A stretch of 64,000 nucleotides of DNA, taken from Cephalopachus bancanus (Eukaryota; Chordata; Mammalia; Primates; Tarsiidae). Both the position numbers and the translations under genes were made by a program. Under the pieces are notes generated by a model. The model did not search any database and was not told the DNA's origin. It worked only from the letters and a program-made list of their open reading frames with translations. Location of the stretch: assembly GCA_027257055.1 (NCBI GenBank), contig JAPVLO010000401.1, forward strand, positions 744,001-808,000. The letters are read 5' to 3'. This document shows positions 38,606 through 49,744 of the stretch, in pieces (the first letter of the stretch is position 1; every line of letters begins with the position of its first letter).

Positions 38606-39856
38606 ATGAAAGAGTAAATGCTCACCATAACAAGATAGCCCATTTAGTTTTTAACACCTGCAATTATTAGAAAGTCATACTTTTAGCAAGTCAAAAATAT
38701 GTTTTCCACGTGCTTTGTTTTATGTTAAAGTAGGCTTATTGTAAGTTTATTTTCTCCCTCATGACAATTCTTCTGTATTTTTTGTCTTCATTCTCATGTA
38801 GAAAAACTTAGATCGGAGTATAGAATTTATCATTCCAAATCATCTGAGTGAAAGCCCCAGATGTTCCAATCATTCCTGATTGCCATCTCAATCATCCTCC
38901 ATAGATGTGTCATACTTTGCTGTCACACCCATTAAAATTTGGTATACAGTTTAGAACACATGATGGCAGGCAAATAAATATGGCATATAGCTCTCATTGT
39001 CCTAATCTTACAAGTCTGCCTGTGTGTTTCCAAATTATTCTGATTTTTTTTCTTGTTAATACTATAATAGCCATTCTTACAAAATATCCATTTTCTGTGT
39101 ACTAAATTTTAAAATGGAGGTTTGCATTTTAACTTATATTCATTTTCATTAAATATTTGGTCAGGCAGGTTACATTCTTTAGAAACCTTTTAGTCTTCTA
39201 ATTTTCTTATACTGAATTAACCTTGTTTTTCAGGTTATATCATTTAAAAATGTAATAAGCATGACTTCTGTGCTACATTAACCTAACTGATAATCTTGCT
39301 AGACAGGATAGGGCAAAGTAATGTCTCTAGACACTACACTGTAAGTTGGTATCTCTCCCCATTAATCAATACTCTGGCTAGAATTTAATCAGTGACATAT
39401 TATCCTATATATAATTATATAATTTATGTTCAAAAAGTCATTATGACAATCTATGTCAATTGCTTTGATTTAATGCAGATATTTAAGACATTACCATAGA
39501 GCAACCTTTTTCTTTTCTTTTTTTTTTAAACCTGTTATCAGGCTATTAAGAAGCAAATGAGTTTTCTTTGGCATGATTCATTCTTAGTAAACCTATACTG
39601 GATTCTAGGCATTACCTTTTATGAGAGTCTGAAAACAATTTATAATGCATACTGAAATATTAAAGAGTATCAAAATTAAAGCTCAAGGGTCTGTATTTTG
39701 GGGAACAATTTTGTTCATTTGTTAATATGAACAGATCATTAACACTTCATTTGTTAATATGAAATATATTCAGACAACAACTTTCATTTTCAGCAATGAT
39801 AGAATTATTTTGTAGCAGAACAACACTTCTGCCAAGAACAACTCAAAAAACAAATC
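38606..39856. other. Unassigned AT-rich sequence
   Basis: About 1.25 kb with no gene or confident repeat seen. Confidence 0.5.
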
Positions 39857-39865
39857 ACACACACA

Positions 39866-39914
<49 letters not shown>
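39857..39914. repeat. (CA)n microsatellite
   Basis: About 28 CA units with one AT interruption at 39871. Confidence 0.97.
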
Positions 39915-39917
<3 letters not shown>

Positions 39918-40850
39918 ATATAAATAACCTGCAGGCATTAAAGGCAATCAAGACTTAAGGAAAAGAGAAAAGAAAACAGAAAAGAGGTAAGCACAAAGAG
40001 GTAAGATAACTCTGCAAGCAGCACACATCTCTTCTTCAGGACATTTGCCAATTACTGACAGGGCAAAATGTCAAGAATTGTAACTGAAGGTCAGCACTGA
40101 AATGGAAAAAAGTCATCAGAGTTTTGGGCAATTTCCCAGGGCTACAGAGGGGTGGGGGTGAAATGGAGTTCTAGGGTGCCAAGGAATTCAGAATTTGAAG
40201 GGCAAAGATTAAGGCAAGAAAGGAGATGCAGAAAATTTAGCCTAAAGTTGGCAGCTTTCTTAAAGTAGAAGAGAAGTTTCAGCAGTCTTTAAGGGGTAAA
40301 TTAAAAAAGAAGTTGTTTAGGACTTGGCAAGGTAAAACTTTCAGCAGTAACCTGTAGGGCAGACAAACTTTTTTATAAACTGTTTTACAGTTTTATAAAC
40401 TGCACCTTAACTTTGAGTCAGGTCGGTCCCAAATTGGATGAAGTTATCCTGTTTCCACTCTCTCTGTCTACTTAATGATAATGTGAATACTCTCTGCCAA
40501 AAGATAACATTATTACGAGCTTCTTCAATTTTTATATAAAATGTCCAGAATTTAATTAAAAAATTTCCAAACACACATAAAAACAGAACAAGAAAAAAGC
40601 AATAGAAATAATTTATAGATGACTCAGTTATTGGAATTATACGGAACAAACTTTAAAGTAATTTTAAGTAACATATTCAAGAAAATAATTAAACGATAGA
40701 AAATTTTACTAAATAATATGGAATTTATTTGTTTAAAGAATCACATGAAGTTTCTAGAATTTAAAAATGAAAAAATTGAAATTAAGAACTCAATAGATGA
40801 ATCTAATATCACATTTAATACAACAGAATAGATGTTTAGTATATTGGAAT
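39915..40850. other. Unassigned AT-rich sequence
   Basis: No gene or repeat recognised. The minus-strand open frame at 40407-40649 has no family match. Confidence 0.5.
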
Positions 40851-40867
40851 ATAAATTAGTAAAATGT

Positions 40868-41159
40868 GGCCGGGCTCGGTGGCTCAGCCTGTAATCCCAC
40901 ACTTTGGGAGACCGAGGTGAATGAATTGCCTGACCCCGTGGGTTCGGGACCCGCCTGGGTAACTTGGCGAGACCTCATCTCTACGATAAGTCAAAAAATT
41001 AGCCGGGTGTGGTAGTGCGCGCCTGTAGTTACAGCTACTTGGAAGGCTGAGGCTAAAGGATCGCTGGAGCCCAGCCGGGCGAGGCTGCAGTGGCTGGGAG
41101 AGCGGCCACTGCACTCCAGTCTGGGTGACAGAATGAGACTCCAACTCAAAAATAAATAA
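40868..41159 (+). mobile_element. Alu SINE, full-length dimer, 17-bp TSD
   Basis: Sense dimer. Pol III A box TGGCTCAGCCTG at 40880-40891, B box GGTTCGGGACC at 40941-40951. TSD ATAAATTAGTAAAATGT at 40851-40867 and 41160-41176, perfect. Confidence 0.97.
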
Positions 41160-41176
41160 ATAAATTAGTAAAATGT

Positions 41177-41735
41177 ATTTAACTAAAACACAGAACAAAA
41201 AGGATGAAAATTGGAACAAAAAGTATAAAATACATACGGAATATGACAAAAAGATCTCATATGTAAAATTGGTGACCACATATAGTCAAAAAGATCTTGA
41301 TGACAAAGATTAGACCTAGAAAACTTATACAAACAGATATTAAGACATTAAAAATTATTGTAGTTAAGACAATGGGCTATTCATGCAAGGAAACATAAAT
41401 ACACAAATGGAATAGAAAAGAAAGTCATCTATCATGTAATTTATTTTGTTTTATAATAAAGATAACACTTTATTAGTGCAGCAGGTTGTGGGATTTTTTT
41501 TTTAATGAATGAATGGTGTAACATCAGATAGGTTTTCTGAAGCCCAAAATGGCTGCATAGAGAAAAGATAAACACCTCACCTTCATTCTACCCAGGCAGA
41601 ATCTGTTTGGACCCAGGAGAAACTTCTTCCTATGGGAAAAAGGTAAGCAAGAAAACCCCAACAACCCCTATCACCACCATGAAAACCTGCAGTCTTTGCC
41701 ACTGGAGACTCCTCCAATCCTCACAGGTCCTGAGG
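41177..41735. other. Unassigned; possible L1 5' UTR-like stretch
   Basis: 41177-41500 is AT-rich and featureless. 41535-41735 is GC-richer and contains CCCAAAATGGCTGCATAG, which resembles an L1 5' start with a YY1-like ATGGC core, but nothing else confirms it. Confidence 0.3.
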
Positions 41736-41850
41736 TATGTCCCTTCCTCCCTAGCAGTTTCCCTCAATTGCCAATCCCATCTCCCTCCCCTGACAGTTTC
41801 CCACTACTGCCGATCCCTTTCTTACAGTAGTAACATTATTTCTTGATTAA
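41736..41850 (-). mobile_element. Isolated L1 3' UTR piece, antisense
   Basis: CCCCTGACAGTTTCCCACTACTGCCGATCCC, preceded by a second diverged copy, equals the complement of the purine-rich tandem unit of the young L1 3' UTR. Neither the A-tail side nor ORF2 is attached. Confidence 0.65.
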
Positions 41851-44010
41851 AAACTCTCAATAGTTTAGAGTTAAAAGTAAAGTTCCTCAAAAAATAATGA
41901 CTATGTATTAAAAAAAAAAACCTCTACAGCTGAATATTGAAATACTGGAGAAATACTGAAAACTTTTCCACTAAGATTCTCATACAAGGCAAGGATGTTC
42001 ACTCTCACCACTACTATTTAACATGTTAATGAAAGGAATTAGACAAGAAAAAGAATTAAAATGATCCAAATTTGAAAAGAAGAATTTGAATGATTTCTGT
42101 TTGCAGATGACATCATCCTATATGTAGAAAACTCCAAAGAGTCCATTAAAAACTTATAATTCATAAATGAATTTAGTAATGTTTTAGGACAAAGTAATTA
42201 ACATACAAAAATCAGTAGCATTTCTATATATAAATAACCACCTTGCTGAAAAAGAAATTAAAAAAAAAATCCCATTTGCAGTAGCATCAGAAAAAAAAAT
42301 TACTTAGGGAATAAACTTAACCAAGGAGGTGAAGATCTGTTATACTAAAAACTTTAAAATATTGATGAAGAAAATTGAAGAGGGCACAAATAAATGGAAA
42401 TATATTTCTTGCTATTAGATCTGAAGAAATAATATATTAAAATGTTCAAACTACCCAAAGCAATATACCGATTCAACACAATCTCTATCAGAATTTCAGT
42501 AGAATTCTTCATAGAATGAGAGAAAACCAGTTTTAACATTTGTATGAAACCACAACAGAACTTGAATAGTCAAAGTCATTTTAAGATAAAATATTGAAGG
42601 TATTATACTTTCTGATTTGAAATTATATTACAAAGTATAGTAATAAAAACAGTATGGTACTAGCATCAAAACAGACACATAGATCAATAGGACTTCATAG
42701 AGAGTCCCCAAATAAATCTAAACATATATAGTCAACTAATTTTCCACAAAAGCATCATGAAAACGAAATGAAGAAAACATAACTCTTTAGTAACGAATGC
42801 TAAGAAAACTGAATTTCTACATGCAAAAGAATAAAATTAAACTTATTTTATACCAGATGCAAAAACAAAATGGGTAAAAGACCTAAGCACAAAACCTGAA
42901 GACTTAAAACTTCTAGAAAAAAAAATGAGAAAATTCTTGGACATGGGCTGTGGCATTACATTTTTAAATATCACATCAAAAGCTTAGGCCACAAAAGCAA
43001 ACGTAAATAAGTGGAACTACGTCAAACTAAAAACCTGCATAGCAGAGGAAACAATCAACAAAGTGAAATGGTGACTGGAAAAAAATATTTGCAACCACTT
43101 ATCTGATAAGATGTTAATATCCAAAATTTGTAAAGAACACATACAGCTCAATAGCAGAAAAACAAGAAACTTGATTAAAAAATAGACAAAGGAAATGAAT
43201 TGACATTTCTCAAAGGAAGACATGGATTAGCCAGTAGGTATGTGAAAAGATGCTTACATCATTAATCATCAAGGAAATCCTGAGTATATATCCAAAAAAC
43301 TGAAATCATCCCATAATAAAGATACCTGCACTTCCATGTTCATTACAGCTTATTCACAACAACCAACCTATGGCAACAACCTAAGTGTTCATTGATGGAC
43401 AAAGAAACTGTGATATATATGTCACATTACTTTTGTCATGTAATGTGTAAAACTTTCACAGCTTCCAGGAATTAGGACATGGACATCTTTGGGAAGACAT
43501 TACTCTATGACATGATACTAAGGAGTAATTCCTAAAGTAAATAGTATTTTCTAATTGAATTTGCTTCCCTAACAGGAAAGCTCTAAGAATAGGGTAGATA
43601 AAAGTGATATAATTCTTTTCAAAATACATCATCACATTTTACAAATATATTTGTCTATATACATACATATATAGTGGAATATCACGTAGCCTTTAAAAAG
43701 GATGTGCAAATATTGTTAACTGAAATAAGCCGACACAAAATAGTGCACACTGTATGTTGCTTATTATGCAAATTGGAAAGTAGGAAAAACTAACCTCTGA
43801 TACTGGAAGTCCAGATGGGTTTCTTTTAGGGAACCAGTAAATGTGTGGAGGCAGAAGGGGCACTTCAGGGTGATTATGATCTATTTCTTGATCTAGATAG
43901 CAGTTACATGGATGTATTCACGTAATGTAAATTCATTAAGTTGTTTATTCAAATTTTGTATACTTTTATGTGTGCATTTTATATTTCCTTAAAATATTTG
44001 CTTAAAAATT
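41851..44010 (+). mobile_element. Old L1 LINE, sense, 5'-truncated, split by a duplicated block
   Basis: Sense ORF2 from the reverse-transcriptase region (TACAAGGCAAGGATGTTCACTC at 41984; the TTTGCAGATGACATC encoding FADD at about 42100) to the 3' end near 44010. Many stops. Block 43432-43642 is foreign to it: the L1 reads up to AACTGTGATATATAT and resumes at ATATATAGTGGAATATCACG. Confidence 0.85.
43432..43642. repeat. Dispersed duplication, copy A (acceptor)
   Basis: Direct-orientation diverged copy of 44731-44959, including the end of an MLT1-type LTR (TGGACATCTTTGGGAAG) plus about 150 bp of flank (GGAAAGCTCTAAGAATAGGG, GATAAAAGTGATATAATTC). It lies inside the old L1. Confidence 0.85.
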
Positions 44011-44199
44011 GATTCCAATATCGCTTACTCTTTGTCTTAAAGCTACATTGCATTTCACGTGGAAGACATGCAGAACAACATTGGAAATATTGCCAGAACT
44101 ATTTAATAGACTTCAGAAAGATCTAATCTCCTGTCTGATGGGTGAAATATAAACTCCTAAAAATAAATGAATTATTTAATTAAGTCTAAACGTTTTCAT

Positions 44200-44275
44200 T
44201 ATGTGTATATTTTGTTCCTGGTATAGTGCTAGGAACTGAGTATATAACGAATAAGTCATGCACTGAAAAATAAAG
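44200..44275 (+). repeat. L2-like fragment
   Basis: TTGTTCCTGGTATAGTGCTAGGAACTGAGTATATAACGAATAAG resembles the L2/MIR phrase around CCAGGCACTGTGCTAGG. Confidence 0.45.
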
Positions 44276-44306
44276 CCTGTTTTGAAACACAAAGCTCATA
44301 TATTTT

Positions 44307-44815
44307 TGTTTACTACCGCTTCTGTAACAAATTAGCACAAACTTAGTGGCTTTAAACCATACACTTGTATCACCTTATAATTTTAGGAATCAGTAGTCCA
44401 AAATGCATCTTACTGAGCTAAAAATCATAATGTTATCAAGACAGCGTTCCTTTTAAAGTCTCTAGGATTCTCCAAATATTTTTTTCTTGACTTTTCCAGC
44501 CTCTAGAGACTGCCTGAATTTCCTAATTTATGGTATTCTTTCATCTTCAAGGCCAGCAATTGCATAGCTTTTTCCTGCTTCCATTGTCACATCTCCTTCT
44601 CTAAGTCTGAATCTCCTGCCTTTCTCTTTCACTTATAAGAACTACTGTGATCACATTGGGTTCACTTACATAATCCAGGATAATCTCCTCATTTTAATAT
44701 CCTTAACTTAATCATATCTGTAAAGTCCCCTTTGTCATATAACGTGTAACTCATTCATAGCTTCTAGGAGTTAGTAAATGGACATCTTTGGGAAGCCATT
44801 ATTCTGTCTATGGCA
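44307..44815 (-). mobile_element. MLT1-type MaLR solo LTR
   Basis: GCTTCTGTAACAAATTAGCAC (44330), CATTGTCACATCTCCTTCTC (44583), ACATAATCCAGGATAATCTCC (44669) and GGACATCTTTGGGAAGCC (44780) follow the antisense LTR order. Confidence 0.8.
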
Positions 44816-44959
44816 TGATACTAAGAAGTAATTCCTACAACTAAGTATTATTTTCTAATTAAATGTGTTTCTCTAATAGGAAAGCTCTAATAAGAGTGGA
44901 GATAAAAGTGATATAATTTATTTCAAAATACATTGTGACGTTCGCTCATCACATTTTAT
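44731..44959. repeat. Dispersed duplication, copy B (likely donor)
   Basis: Matches 43432-43642 at roughly 80% by eye. Here the LTR end is attached to the rest of its LTR, so this is the original location. Copy A lacks about 13 bp present here near 44935. Confidence 0.85.
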
Positions 44960-45094
44960 GTGAATGGTAGTTGGAGAAGCATTCTGGGAAATCACTTTCT
45001 TTGAGTTCTTCCAATTACTTGATATATTCTGGCTGGGTCTGAGAAATATAAATCATTTCAAGCAGCAAATAGGTATGACCTCTTCCACCACTGC

Positions 45095-45432
45095 CAATTA
45101 TGTACCGCATGACAACATTTTGGTCAAAAACAGACCACATCTAAGATGGTGATCCCATTAAACTATAATGCCATCTTTTAACTGTACCGTTTCTATGTTT
45201 AGATACACAAATACCATTGTGTTACAACTGTCTACAGTATTCAATACAATAATATGCTCTACAGGTTTGAGGACTAGGAGCAATAGGCTATACCACAGAA
45301 CCTAGGTATATAGTGGGTTGTATCATCTAGGTTTTTATTAAGTACTGTACATATATGATGTTTGCACAATTATGAGATCACTTAATGACACATTTCTCAG
45401 AACGTATCCTTGTCATTAGCAATGCATGACTA
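45095..45432. mobile_element. MER2 (Tc1/mariner Tigger group) non-autonomous transposon
   Basis: TTCTATGTTTAGATACACAAATACC, GAGCAATAGGCTATACCACA, ATCTAGGTTTTTATTAAGTAC and CTCAGAACGTATCC occur in MER2 order, with decayed inverted ends (AATTATGTACCGCATGAC and GCAATGCATGACTATA). Nearly full length. Confidence 0.88.
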
Positions 45433-45497
45433 TATTTACTCTTAGTTTTTAGTCTTAAAAAAGATCAAGATGGCTTTGCTTTAAAATATATATATCA

Positions 45498-45789
45498 GCC
45501 CGGCTTGGTGGCTCAGCCTGTAATCCCACGCCTTTGGGAGGCTGAGGTGAGTGGATTGCCTGAGCCTTCAGGTTCGAGACCCACCTGGGCAGCAAGACCT
45601 CATCTCTACAATAAAATCACAAAATCAGCCGGGCGTGGTAGTGCATGCCTGTAATTCTGGCTGCTTGGAAGGCTGAGGCGGAAGGATCGCCGGAACCCAG
45701 CAGGTATAGGCTGTGGTGGCCAGGAGCGGCCACTGCACTCCAGTCTGGGTGACAGAGTGAAACTTCAACTCAAAAAAAAAAAAAAAAAG
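45498..45789 (+). mobile_element. Alu SINE, full-length dimer
   Basis: Sense dimer beginning GCCCGGCTTGGTGGCTCAGCC, tail of 17 A. Flanks are AATATATATA-rich on both sides, consistent with a TSD in an AT-repeat target. Confidence 0.95.
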
Positions 45790-45879
45790 AATATATATAT
45801 ATAATTTTTCTTCATGGAGAACAGGGAAGCCAAATGAGTTGAGTAACACTGCTTTGACACTAACTTTACTATTTATAAA

Positions 45880-46300
45880 CCATCTCTTCCAAGAAGTGTC
45901 TCAACTCTCTGCCTGTTGAATCCTCATACCTTGCACAGGTGCTGTATTAGTATGCTTGAACTTCCCTGGAAGGCCATGTCTTTCCATGCAAAAAAAAACT
46001 TTGCAATGCTTTATTCTTGTCTACAATACTTTATTCATTTGGCTAACTTCTTCCTATACTCTAATCCAATTTAGAATTTATTCCATATAAAAAGCTTTTC
46101 TGGCCCTTCTCCACTGGGTAGATATCCATTTATGTGTTCTGATAGATTTCTAACTTTTCTTAGATCGAGTCATGTATCAACTTTTATTATATGTTTAATT
46201 TTTTTTATTTTTCCAATTAGACTGTGAATACCTTTAGAGTAAAAGCATGTTTTATTTGCCTTTGAACCTCTGACATTTCTCTGGCATTTAGGAAGGGAGG
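45880..46300 (+). repeat. L2 LINE 3' region
   Basis: CTTCCAAGAAGTGTC, a ...TCTAATCC... middle and AATTAGACTGTGAATACCTTTAGAG ... GAACCTCTGACATTTCTCTGGC match the order of the L2 3' half. Confidence 0.55.
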
Positions 46301-46394
46301 GGAGGGAAAAAAGTGTAGTAAGTCTATTAGGTATAAATTCTGTTTAAAATCTGGTTCTAGCTATTCTTATAGGAAATAGGATTATATTAATTAT

Positions 46395-46500
46395 CTTCTC
46401 TGAGTTTTTGTTTCCTTTTCTCATGAGAATAACCACGATTCTTTTTTTCTGACTTGCTATTATGAGAATTAAACAAAATAATGTAGGTAAAAGTCCATGT
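46395..46500 (+). repeat. MIR-like fragment
   Basis: CTCTGAGTTTTTGTTTCC and TGAGAATTAAACAAAATAATGTAGG follow the MIR core and 3' side. Confidence 0.5.
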
Positions 46501-46514
46501 CAACATTAAGGTTT

Positions 46515-46640
46515 CACAGAAACCTATTGACAGCTCATTATGTTCCAGGCACTGAGCTTAGCATAGAGAATATAAAGAAAAATAAAATAAATCCTGCCAT
46601 TGAGGAACTTTGATCAGTTGTGAATGTCAAGGAAACAGGG
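46515..46640 (+). repeat. L2-like fragment
   Basis: CTCATTATGTTCCAGGCACTGAGCTTAGCA and CCTGCCATTGAGGAACTTTGATC are the conserved L2 phrases. Confidence 0.6.
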
Positions 46641-47518
46641 GAAGGAATTGTTTTCTTCTATTCTTCTGCTGAGAAGAAAAAGAAAGTCAAAGAGAGATAC
46701 AGGCAGTGGTATTTGAGCAGGGCCATAAGGACAAATGAAGCATTTGCTTGATTTGAAATTACAAACTAATGAGATTAATATAAATCAGAAGAAACAAAAA
46801 GTGCCAGGGGTATGTGGAGAAAGAATGGATTTATTTCATATGGAGAAGTCAGATAAAGAAATTGTCACAGAAAAGATGACATTTAGGGAACATCCAGAAG
46901 AACAGTATCTTCTCTTCCTTCAAACCCCCAGTGGACAGAAGGAAATTCATCAGACTACATGAGTAGGCTAGTTTGGCTCCAGCATACAGTGTCATGTGAG
47001 GACTGCCTGCTAACTCTCAGAGGAGGTTTTTTCCAACCCCTACCTGAAGATGTGAGCCTGGGTTATTAGCAGCTGAAGCCAAGAAAGGAGTAGAGAATGG
47101 CTGAATGACAGATGGGACAAAGTCACATAAAGACTGATGTCAGAAATGGCCAAAGCCAAAGGAACAACACAGTTGCCAAGAGGAAATCTGAAAGCAAAGC
47201 CAAGTAGCCAGAAATGGATGGATACCATGGTGACAACACAGGGTCAGGGCACATTTCCAAAGGCAAAAGTCCATGCACCCAGTTAGGCTTGAAAGCCCTG
47301 GTTGAGTACCATCAGGGATGAGATTTAAAACAAGAGTTGATTAAGCAGAAAAGGGAATCTAGGAGGGTCAAGTTGTTTTGAGAGAATAAATCAGGTGGTG
47401 TCATTATTTCTAAGAGCCCATGCGAGATTTTGTGGAATAAAAATCTTTAGTTTCAACTCCTGGTATACAAAATTAATCTCTATTCTGGGGAAGAAAACAA
47501 TATCTATTCCATTTGCTC
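46641..47518. other. Unassigned, purine-rich sequence
   Basis: May continue the L2 element for a few hundred bases. The 75-codon frame at 46735-46962 has no recognisable domain. Confidence 0.4.
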
Positions 47519-47533
47519 TGTGTGTGTGTGTGT

Positions 47534-47584
<51 letters not shown>
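47519..47584. repeat. (GT)n microsatellite
   Basis: About 32 GT units with a GTAGGGT interruption at 47532-47538. Directly abuts the left end of an LTR. Confidence 0.97.
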
Positions 47585-47585
<1 letters not shown>

Positions 47586-47588
<3 letters not shown>

Positions 47589-47977
47589 TAGTTTATTTTG
47601 TGCTGCTATAAGAAATACCCTAGGTTAGGCAATTTATAAAGAAAAAAGGTTTATTTGGCTGATAGTTTTTCATGGAGCTAGCAGTTGGTTGACTTCTGGT
47701 GAGACCTCAGGAAGTTTTTACTCATGGCAGAAGGCCAGGGGGTTGGCATGTTACGTGGTAAGAATAGGAACAAGAGGGAGAAAAGGGAGATGCCAGGCTC
47801 TTAAACAACCTGCTCTTGCATGAACCAATAGAGAGAGCTCACCTGCAAGAAAAGACACAAAGCCATTCATGAGGGACCCACTCTCATGACCCATACACCT
47901 CCCCTTAGACCTACCTCCAACATCGGAGATAACATTTTAACATGATATTTAGAAGGGACAAATATCCAAACTATAGA
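47586..47977 (-). mobile_element. MST/THE1-type MaLR solo LTR
   Basis: GTTAGTTTATTTTGTGCTGC (47587), AAAGGTTTATTTGGCTGATAG (47645), GACTTCTGGTGAGACCTCAGG (47691) and ACCTCCCCTTAGACCTACCTCC (47896) match the antisense LTR. Confidence 0.8.
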
Positions 47978-49119
47978 AAGGCGGTCAGCATGGCATCGGT
48001 TCACTTATTTAACCTTTGTCCTATGACTCGGAGTTGACTAAACAATGCTGTGTTTATGGATCACTTTCATCTTCATCATGTTCACCATCTTGCTGCAATA
48101 GTGTGAGGGTGGCGTGGTATCTGTCTAAAGAGGAATCAGAATGAGAACTTTTATAAGATTCTACAAGTACCCTCCGAATGTAATACAGCAGGTTCATGGG
48201 CAAAATGTGGTCATGTATGCTTCTTATATCTGTTCCAGTGATTTAGAATCAGAAATAAGCCTATTGGAAAATTTTTTATACTTGGATATGATAGTTTTGG
48301 AACTCCCTCTAGACCGCAGAGATAAGAATGTTCCTTGATTATGTCCTGTTCTTTTCCCAGGGAGTATCTCCCCAGTCCATTGTTCTCTGGTGGCCTTTGT
48401 TTCTTCCTTCTATTTGTTTATTTTTTCTCATTATCCTACTTGGACCCATCTGAAGTGAGCATTAGAGATATGTTCTTCTTGGGGATTAGAAGCATTCTTA
48501 GTTCTTTTTAAGACATCCAATAAATATATTTCTATCTAAATTCTACATATCTATATTTAAGTATATATGTAATAAACCTAAGAAGTCTATATTTATGTAT
48601 ATATGTATATCTATGTATTTTTTTTCTTTCTTTATTCTTATGCTTGTCTGAGTTATTGTAATATCCTTGAAAATCAGAATTTGGTGGGACAGCTACAACT
48701 TCAGTCTCTATTCACTGAGTCATTTTTGTCCAATGTTAAGAATTTTTGGATGTCACCTTAATCTATTCAGAGATTTTTGACAATGGGTGAGCCAAGTATA
48801 CTTGTTTTAATGCTTACCATTAAGTTGTTGTTTTTTTTTTTACCAGCATTTAGTCTCAAGAGTATTTCTTAATTTTATTTTTTACTATTTACGTTTGAGA
48901 AAAGGTTGTCTCTTCCATCTACATAAATCTCTAAAATTGTGGTCTGTCTCTATATTCCTTTTTGGAGATCAATTTGCTCTTTTCTGAGATCATGTTTTTT
49001 TAATATCTTGCCATATGCAGACAACAGCTGTCAACTATGGCACTAACCTCTGTTCTCTAACTTCTCTAAGGTTACAAGCCCCTTAGATACATTTTCTACC
49101 TTCTCGGCTGCTATAGACA
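47978..49119. other. Unassigned sequence
   Basis: No gene or confident repeat. 48530-48620 is a TATATA-rich low-complexity stretch. The open frame at 48141-48338 has no family match. Confidence 0.5.
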
Positions 49120-49473
49120 ATGTTTGTGTCCGCCCCCCTCCAAATTCATATGTTGAAACCTAATCCCCAATGTTTTGGTATTTGGAGATGAGGCCTTGGG
49201 AAGTAATCAGCTTTAGATGAGGTAATGAGAAAGGAGCCCTTATAATGGACTTATGGCCCTTATAAGGGGAGGAAGAGTTCTTTCCTTCTGGTATGCGAAA
49301 ATGCAGCATGAAGCCATCTACAAACTAGAGTGTGGAGTTTCACCAAGAACTCAACCATGCTGAAACCCTGATCTTGGACTTCTAGCCTCCAGAACTATGG
49401 AAAATAAATGTCATTTAAGACACTCAGTTTATGGCAGTTAATTAATTACAGCAGCCTAAACAGACTAAAACAT
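49120..49473 (+). mobile_element. MaLR-type solo LTR
   Basis: TGTTTGTGTCCGCCCC, CCAATGTTTTGGTATTTGGAGATG, ATCTTGGACTTCTAGCCTCC and CAGAACTATGGAAAATAAATG give the sense LTR order with its poly(A) signal region. Confidence 0.82.
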
Positions 49474-49744
49474 AAACTATTTTGATTCTGTATAACATAA
49501 TTAAATAATGAAATATCTTGAAATATCAATTTCCTCACTGCTGGCCCCCTAGCCTGATGCCGCATATTCTAGGTTGTTTGGTACCTACCATCTCATTTCT
49601 AGGTGCAAATTCCTATATGAGTTGGGATAAAATAGTTTATGCTTTAGTTTACTATCCCCACAATCTTAGTGACCTATGATAACAAAGGATTATTATTATT
49701 TTTAAAAAGCATGATTTATTTTATTTGCATTTTTTTAGCTTTTA

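Noticed and set aside
46735..46962. 75-codon frame rich in Lys/Glu
   Set aside because: Downstream of L2-like sequence, no domain, no splice or promoter context.
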